Assembly (NCBI RefSeq): GCF_947242115.1
Contig: NC_074721.1
Location: forward strand, 36,953,254-37,017,253
Reading direction: 5' to 3'
DNA: 64,000 nucleotides
Origin: Biomphalaria glabrata
Taxonomy: Eukaryota > Mollusca > Gastropoda > Planorbidae
The translations under genes and the position numbers were made by a program. This document shows, in pieces, positions 57,475 through 64,000 of this stretch. Below the pieces are notes generated by a model. It was not told where the DNA came from and searched no databases. It worked only from the letters and a program-made list of their open reading frames with translations. Position 1 is the stretch's first letter; each line of letters opens with the position of its first letter.

Positions 57475-58570
57475 ACGAGTTGCCAGAAGTCACAAATGGC
57501 CGATAAAAACCTCCGTGGACAGAATAGTTATGGCTTCTACTCACTTGTCTCGAGTTACTGAAGGCCATATCTTTTCTACCATTCGACTCAAAGATGAAAC
57601 ACATGAAAATATTAAACTGTCACTTTTAGATGGATTATGTTCAGGTGTAATTCTAGGCTTAGATTTCATAAGCCTACACGAGAAACTACAGATTCCCTTT
57701 AGTGGGAAGAGACCACCCCTGTGTTTAAGTACTCTTAAACCAGCTAAAGTAGAGGCGCTTAGTCTTTTTAATAACTTATCTCCACACTGCACTCCAGTTG
57801 CAACTATGTCAAGCAGACACTCGCTACAGGACTCTTAAGTTTATTAATGTTGAGATTCAGAGACTACTCAAAGAAGAAGTAATAGAACCTTCAAAATCCC
57901 ACAAAATAGGTATTATTATTGACTATAGTCAAACGATAAACATAATTACGCTGTTAGACATCTATCCCATGCCAAGAATGGATGAATTAGCAGAGAAGAT
58001 ATCACAATTTTCTGTCTTCAGCACTCTGGACCTCATTAATGCCTATCATGAGATTCCGATTAAAGAAGAAAGAAGGCCATTTACATCTTTCGAGGCTGGG
58101 GATAGACTTTACCAGTTTTGGAGAATTCCATTTAGAGATACAGATAGAATGGCTTATTTCCAGCGAACCATAGATAAAATAATGGAAGACGAGCAACTAG
58201 AAAATACATTCGCTTATGTGGACAATGTGTCCATGTGTGGACATAATACCGAATCTCATGATAGAAACATGCAGAGATTCTTCAAAGTAGCTCAGAAGTA
58301 TGGTATTACTTTCAACGAAGCTAAAAGTGAGATCGGAACACATAGTGTCAGACTGCTGGGGTACGAAATATCTAAAGGTCAGCTCAAGCCTGACCCAGAA
58401 AGATTCAGTGTAATAAATTGTTGTACTTCACCGATAACAAAACCATGTTACACTCAAAGCTTTATTACACTGAAAAACAACTACACACATAATAGAGATC
58501 ACAACACCAAATAAGGTCAGTACACAAACAAATGTAAACAAACACAAGGGGTGACAATCCAATAACCAAA
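57475..58570 (+). mobile_element. Ty3/Gypsy fossil fragment, same family as 38168-41063
   Basis: 57475-58410 carries pol sequence (protease-side region, then reverse transcriptase) close to the 38-41 kb element where they overlap. About 58420-58570 is LTR-like sequence of the same family, lying in the opposite orientation to the coding part. The fragment is broken in a few places and lacks the other parts of an element. Confidence 0.75.
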
Positions 58571-58745
58571 CAGACTAAGGGATAGGTAAAAGGTAAAAAA
58601 AAATGTTACTTTTAGTTATTAAACGTTTTGCGAATTTCCTTATAGAAAGAGTTAGGGATGTCCTTTATTCATGAATGTAAACAAGACTAATACTGTTTTA
58701 TAAATCCTTAATGAAACTTTGTTGTGATGACTACATTTATTTCAA
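58571..58745. other. No feature seen
   Basis: Short AT-rich spacer between the fossil and a SINE B. Confidence 0.5.
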
Positions 58746-59010
58746 TGGGCGCTGTGAATCAGTGGTTTAGCGCTTGACTTCCGAACCTGGGGTCCTGGGT
58801 GAAGACTGGGATTTTGAATTTCAGGATTTTTTGCGCGCCCCTGAGTTCACCCAACTCTTATGGGCACCCTACTTTAGTTGGGGAAAAGTTATAGGAATTG
58901 GTCTTTGTTCTGGTCAAATGAGACCCTGCTCGTTAACCGTGGGCCACAGAAACAGATTAGGCCTACCTTAACATCATATGTCCTATAGATCACAAGGTCT
59001 GAAAGGGGAA
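58746..59010 (+). repeat. tRNA-derived SINE, family B
   Basis: GTGAATCAGTGGTTTAGCGC head, GCGCGCCCCTGAGTTCACCC and CCGTGGGCCACAGAAACAG; it occupies the same place as the SINE B before CTL5. Confidence 0.75.
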
Positions 59011-59089
59011 ACTTGAAAAAAGATTATTTTTACAATTGAAAACAGCAACATTCTACTAAAGAAAACAGACGCAACTCAGAGAAGTTGAT

Positions 59090-59785
59090 TGAGTGACCAT
59101 GCCTTATTCCTTTTCACGTTCCATACTCATCGATTAACGCGGATACAGTCTGAACAAACATTTTTTTTTCTGTAGCGGCTCGTTGCAGACTTGACTGACA
59201 GGAAGTCGCCCACTTCGCGGCTTGATGTACGGTAGTTTGAATGGAGCGAGATTTTACGACTTTGTTTCAATGTACGAGAGGACTTAGAAGCGTATTGTAG
59301 AAAATATAAGGGAGGGGGGAGCAAAGATTGGGTGTTATTTCTAGAGATACGTCATCTAGCCAAGGAAGCCGCATTTACGTAGCTCTAAGAGGCGCTGTAC
59401 TGAAAAGGAGAAGGGGTACTTACATTAAAAAAGAAATTCACGTATTATTGATATTAAATACAAGAAAATGTGTCATAATTTTACATTTATTAATATTGTT
59501 TTTAAGCTTAAAGAGGTGGGGGGGGGGGAGCCTCAACAAAAAGTCTTCCCAGGGCCACTTACACTGCCAAGTACTTGTAATTAGAATTTACTCATGTATC
59601 TGTATAAAACAAGAGTGAATCACAACTGTTGATGGGCGTATGAAACTACTTTGACTCAGGATGCACAATGGACTGAAATTACTTTAAATACGTTGGCTCA
59701 ATACGAATTTATATTCAACAAACTTGTATAAAAGTTTAAAACAGATGCGAGACTTTAAATCTTGAACCCAGCCAAGAATACAACA
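59090..59785 (+). promoter_or_regulatory. Upstream region of CTL7 with TATA box (59727-59734)
   Basis: Paralogous to 36900-37547. TATAAAAG lies 52 bases before the ATG, a normal spacing for a short 5-prime UTR. Poly-G at 59518-59529 corresponds to the one at 37299-37313. Confidence 0.65.
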
Positions 59786-62462
59786 ATGTACCAGTCTCGT
59801 TCTTCGCGGCTGATGGTCCTTCTATCAACACTCAAACTTCTTAGTTGCATTGGTATGTGTTCGATTTACATAATATTTACAATATATTCTTAACAATATT
59901 TAATTATCTTATCTTATTAAATACGATCGTTCTTTAAAAAAAAAGAATATATGTACGCTATTAGTTATTGATTAGAAAATGGTGTAAAAAATATTTTAAA
60001 AATTGCAAAAAACATTTAACATTGTTTAAAAAATATCTATCGCAGCCGACAGATTCTAAATTTACAAAATACACACACCTAGAAAATCACTAAGAATAAC
60101 GACTAGAGCCTCATAAAAAAGACAGAAGACTTATGAGCAAGATAATCTGACTTGAAGTGCACTCAGTATAACAGGCATTGGACTACAACAAGCCGTTTAT
60201 GACACGTTGTGGTTTAAGTGTATTAGCGGATGTATAGTCGAGTGGCATAAGCCTCTTGATGACTTTTCAAAGGGGAGACCGAGATCAAACTGAGCTATGT
60301 TTGCTGAGCGCCTAAAAGAGGCACAGAACTTTCTTCAAGATACCTGCTCCTCCCCAAATGGCCCTAAAAGAGAGTGGACCATATCGCATTGAGATTGCTC
60401 TAGCATAATGGATGAGCTATACAAGATGTGATTTGATACACCTTGAATTAGCGCGGGTCCAATGAAAGTGTTGGGCCCACTATGGTGGCATAGGTTGCAA
60501 TGGTCTCAGGCCGGCCCTGCAAAATAGCGGCGTATGCTTCGCCGCCGGTCGACAAGTCAAACTAAATTCTAATAAATTTCAAGCTTCATAGTAAAGCTTT
60601 GTTAATTGCTATCCTTGTTCATTTCTTTGTACATGGCTCTTCCTGTGTTTCCTGATGCCCATTGGTTGAGCCACTCCTCTTTGTGGTTGTTGATTAACAT
60701 TGACCTTAGGGCGAGGTAGTTAACAGGTCTATCTGGTTGTTCCATAGACGAACCTGCCTTTGATAGTTGATCGGCCTTTTCATTTCCCATGATGCCAATG
60801 TGTCCAGGGATACACTGTAGTGTGATATTGATATTTAATGTTGATATCATCTTATGGATTATCACAATTAGTGTTGTCAACGCTCTTGGGCCATTAACCG
60901 TGGGCCACAGAATCAGATGACCTTTACATCTGCTCCATAGATCGCAAGGTCTGAAAGTGGAACTTTACTTTTACTTTAGAACTTTTCAAAGAGTGACACG
61001 TATGAAATCTGAGACTAATATTGAAAACAACAATACAACTAAAGTATCCTACAGAACTATACCATCTTTAATAAGATGTTCAAAGTTGTCTTCACGTGTT
61101 TAAGAAGAATGTTAGCTTAATGAATTGAATTTTTTTTTAGAAAAAGTAAAAAAAAATATGAAATGCAAGAAAATAAATACAGATACAACAATATAAATTG
61201 ATCTCATAAATCGTAAATTTAGTGGCGATTCTACTTTCCATAGAAAGATTATCGTTAAGAAAGGTAAATCCGTTTTTTTTTTTGTCTTGTGTTTGTTAAA
61301 GAGAGTTGTTTTGTAACGGTCTGTCAATATTTAAATCTTTTAGTACTTCAAAAACCGTTACTTTTAGATGACCCGGAACTATTGTTAAAAGTCATAGTTC
61401 TCTTAATTAAATGAGGATCGCTTTGTTCGTACGGGCCCTTTTTATGTGGTGTTAATTGTATGTTTTTTTTTTACCATACATACTGAATTTATATATAAAA
61501 ATAAGGACTTAAAAAAAACATTGAATACTATATACAAGAATGACTACTTCTGTTATTTTTTTTTTATTGTTGTTGTTTTTTTTTTCACATTTGCCTACCT
61601 ATGAAAGATATTAATGTCTACGATTATTGCACAAGCCAGACAGAAAAGAACTTATATCCGCCACGACAATTTTTCTTCTGCTTTGCTTGTAGCGAAATAT
61701 GTATATAAGAATTTTATATTTCTAGCCAAATACTTTTGCACTCCTCCTAGTTACTAGTTGGACCCTAACAAAAGCCTAATTTCGATACATATTGATTTTT
61801 TAAATTCAAAATTCCCCCCCCCCCCCCATTTTTTGATTTACTATATTTAGATCTGCTGATATTCTTTCTACTTTGTTTCAGCTTCCACAGATTTACAAGT
61901 TAATAACAAACTACCTACGTTAAACTTAAAATATGCTATGGAGATCCTGCTTCAACAACATAAATATCCTTGCTCCTACTCTTGGGCGGCGACTGGAAAG
62001 GTCCAGAGGCTTAAGACGCTTGAAAATATAACGAATAAAGTCAAAACTTTATTATTTTCATCTTTTTTGATGTACAAAAACAAGACTTATGCTATCTCCA
62101 AGTTTTCTCACAAAGATTCAGTTGAAGCCATGACATACTGCCAGGCTTTCGGCGGCTACCTGGCGGAAGTGGATGACTACTACGAGTTCAAGGCGCTTAA
62201 GGATTTTTTTATGAGCTCGTCTGTTGAAGAAATGGCGCTGATAGCTGGATCTGACGCTGTGATAGAAGGATCTTGGACATTTCAGCGCACAGGTGTGGCT
62301 GTACCTTATACGAGTTGGTACCCAAGAGAACCAAATAACCAGAACGGAATTGAACATTGTTTGTGTTTATGGAGACTCTTTGATGGCAAAATGAACGACG
62401 AAACCTGTGGTTTCAAAAATGTGAAAGCAAGATTTATGTGTGAACTTCCTGGTTCCAACTAA
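59786..62462 (+). CDS. CTL7: secreted C-type lectin, EPN type, two exons (59786-59852, 61882-62462)
   Basis: Predicted 215-residue secreted lectin. Exon 1 codes a signal peptide starting MYQSRSSRLMVLLSTLKLLS and ends in phase 1 at G|GTATGT; exon 2 follows TTTGTTTCAG and completes an Ala codon. The neck (about 28-82) has one Cys (53) and an NIT site (71). The CTLD spans about 87-215: Cys 109, 182, 198 and 209, an extra Cys 184 in HCLCLW, GGYLAEV at 113-119, EPN at 172-174 and MND at 193-195; an NKT site is at 89. EPN is usually linked to mannose, glucose or fucose binding. The 2.0-kb intron contains the block shared with 43.8 kb and an antisense LINE RNase H piece. This is the best-preserved EPN copy, with a TATA box. 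Confidence 0.88.
60020..60440 (+). repeat. CTL7 intron block paralogous to 43790-44700
   Basis: Lacks the SINE A and has one unit of the 23-bp minisatellite found in the other copy. A short SINE C-like piece (GCTGAGCGCCTAAAAGAGGC) at 60300-60325 is extra here. Confidence 0.75.
60441..60540. repeat. hAT-type end fragment
   Basis: GAATTAGCGCGGGTCCAATG to CAGGCCGGCCCTGCAAAA resembles the ends at 36400 and 9966. Confidence 0.5.
60602..60885 (-). mobile_element. LINE RNase H domain fragment
   Basis: The minus strand codes TLQCIPGHIGIMGNEKADQL followed by SKAGSSMEQPDRPVNYLALR, the conserved end of the RNase H domain of Jockey/I-type LINEs (W-x-PGH-x-GI-x-GNE-x-AD). It stays open for 92 codons to a stop at 60602. 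It is antisense to CTL7 in its intron. Confidence 0.8.
60886..60975 (+). repeat. SINE B tail fragment
   Basis: GGCCATTAACCGTGGGCCAC and ATAGATCGCAAGGTCTGAAA match the SINE B 3-prime part. Confidence 0.65.
60976..61881. other. Rest of CTL7 intron; nothing recognised
   Basis: AT-rich with T runs and a poly-C run at 61815-61828; ends in a normal TTTCTACTTTGTTTCAG acceptor. Confidence 0.55.
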
Positions 62463-62635
62463 TTGACCTCATTCACCAAAACGAACTGTCACGTGATAAT
62501 ATTGATAAGACAATGGGGGAAAAAAACTGTCACGTGATAACCATCGTTGATTAAAATAAGATCGTAATTTGTATAGAAGAGAGAAATTCACGTGGCCTAA
62601 TGTTGTTTGTTTTCCATTGGTGAATGAGGTCCATT
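62463..62635. repeat. Inverted repeat and CACGTG repeats directly after the CTL7 stop
   Basis: TTGACCTCATTCACCAA at 62463-62479 is inverted as TTGGTGAATGAGGTC near 62618-62632. Inside, ACTGTCACGTGATAA occurs twice (62486 and 62527) and CACGTG once more near 62589. It may be a small inserted element forming the 3-prime UTR. Confidence 0.55.
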
Positions 62636-63780
62636 GACCGACTACAGAACATATAACAAATCTTTCTTTTTTTAAAACATTTATTACAAATGGATAACTC
62701 TGCCTCTTCTTTCTGGCCAGCTTTTTGCTGATGAAATTTAGGTTGTTTTTGTTTTTTTTTGCTTTTTTGCATTCTGTGTCGAAAAAATTTAGCATTATGT
62801 TGTTTTGTTTTGTTTTTTTAAGCTATTCTGAACTGCCATATTGAGTTTTGATTTTGCATGATTCTTCCTATAGTTCAATTAAATTGAGGCATTCGAAGAT
62901 GGTATAGTTGGCAGTTTCATAAAGATGGTCGAGTAGTCTACACACAAACACATAGGGTCTATTAGAATGTTTCTGTAGTGATGAAATTCGTCATTCTATA
63001 ATGATTATCTTCATTAAAGTTGTCAACTCTCTTGGATCGGAAGAGGTGTTACTAGTCAAAGCTTGAACAATAGATTGTGAGTATGTAAAGACAATTATAG
63101 TTGTTGGTGAATGTCTAACATAGGATTTTTTTCTACTATCTGTAGTTTTGATTGTATTGCTTAAATTTCGACCTATCAATTTAAGCAAATGATAAACTAC
63201 ATTTTAGGGGACATAATGTTAAGAAATCAGACTATGTTCTTAATTAAAGATTTCAAATGTAAAAAAAAAAAAAAAAAAAAAAAAAAGAATTACTTGGATA
63301 CATTATTTTAAGCAACAATTAAAAAAATATAGCTTCTGGCGTTGTGTTTCTTATTTGCTTCGTAGATTTGTAAGTATGTGTGTATCTATCAGAAGCGTAG
63401 TGAGCGTAACTGATCCAAAGTGCATTACGAATGATACGAAAAAAATAACAAATGAAATTAGTTTGGAAATGTGCATTGTACAAAGATTTGCACCTTAGCT
63501 ACGCTATTTGCTGTGTGTGTCTTTTTGACTGTGGATTTACATGCATATACATTAAAAATTAGTTTTGTATTATTCAACACTCTTGGATTTAATCAGTAAT
63601 TATTGCTTGTGAAGACGTTCTGTTTCCCAGCAGCATTGTTTTTGACCAGATTTGATTATAGGCAATCACGTTAGTGACCACTATTCTTATACATTGGCAA
63701 TGTTTCCCTAGTCTTAAACCTAAATCTGCTACTTCTCTCAAAAATATGTGAATATGTATTTTGAGAGCGTGTATTTAATA
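62636..63780. other. 3-prime flank of CTL7; poly-A run; no gene
   Basis: 62700-62745 resembles the 3-prime flank of CTL6. A 27-base A run lies at 63260-63286, possibly the tail of a retroposed sequence. 63600-63780 is partly paralogous to 44750-45060. Confidence 0.5.
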
Positions 63781-63782
63781 TG

Positions 63783-64000
63783 ATTGTCGGGTCCATTTAT
63801 CGCTTCAGTTCCAGTGAATTTATAGCCAATATGAATGTCGGGTCCATTTATCGCTTCAGTTCCAGTGAATTTATAGCCAATATGAATGTCGGGTCCATTT
63901 ATCGCTTCAGTTCCAGTGAATTTATAGCCAATATGAATGTCGGGTCCATTTATCGCTTCAGTTCCAGTGAATTTATAGCCAATATGATTGTCGGGTCCAT
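63783..64000. repeat. Minisatellite, 51-bp unit, at least 4 copies, runs off the window
   Basis: Unit TGTCGGGTCCATTTATCGCT plus TCAGTTCCAGTGAATTTATA plus GCCAATATGAA; copies are nearly identical. A single diverged unit is at about 45058-45110 in the paralogous block. Confidence 0.92.

Overview
The window looks like an AT-rich gastropod genome. The best guess is a freshwater planorbid snail (Biomphalaria/Bulinus type), because of the family of tRNA-derived SINEs, the SINEs with (TAA)n tails, the many hAT and TTAA-flanked miniature elements, and a family of secreted C-type lectins. The species is inferred, not proven. There are no rRNA, tRNA or prokaryotic genes.

The only host genes I can support are seven tandem copies (called CTL1 to CTL7 here) of a small secreted C-type lectin gene. 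Each has the same plan: a short exon 1 coding a signal peptide that ends in phase 1, an intron, and one large exon 2 coding a neck with a Cys pair and one C-type lectin-like domain (CTLD). CTL1 (6.8-8.0 kb) is on the minus strand. CTL2 (14.3-19.4), CTL3 (22.6-24.4), CTL4 (29.7-30.3), CTL5 (37.5-42.3), CTL6 (48.2-48.8) and CTL7 (59.8-62.5) are on the plus strand. CTL1, CTL2 and CTL7 look intact. CTL3 has one in-frame stop in the neck. CTL4 and CTL6 have no recognisable exon 1, and CTL6 has lost its ancestral splice acceptor. CTL5 is a shifted and truncated pseudogene. CTL1 to CTL3 carry the galactose-type QPD sugar-binding motif and CTL4, CTL6 and CTL7 the mannose-type EPN motif.

Between and inside the genes are repeats. 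Non-coding blocks shared between copies (21.9/27.7/56.5 kb; 27.6/48.9 kb; 36.5-37.8/58.7-60.0 kb; 43.8-45.1/60.0-60.4 plus 63.6-64.0 kb) show that the cluster grew by duplicating a unit of upstream block, exon 1, intron, exon 2 and 3-prime flank. Nearly every interval also has its own minisatellite: 21 bp at 12.8 kb, 30 bp at 17.2 kb, 31 bp at 30.2 kb, 23 bp at 44.3 kb, about 38 bp at 45.4 kb, 11 bp at 47.4 kb, 32 bp for 5.5 kb at 50.7 kb, and 51 bp at 63.8 kb. Two of these arose from coding sequence: the 31-bp array from the last codons and stop of CTL4, and the 30-bp array from the end of a hAT transposase.

Mobile elements include hAT-like elements with 8-bp target duplications, TTAA-flanked foldback elements, three SINE families, several LINE fragments, and old broken Ty3/Gypsy copies at 38.2-41.1 kb and 57-58.6 kb. 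The lectins would be secreted and bind sugars on microbes, parasites or host glycans. That role comes from the family, not from this sequence.
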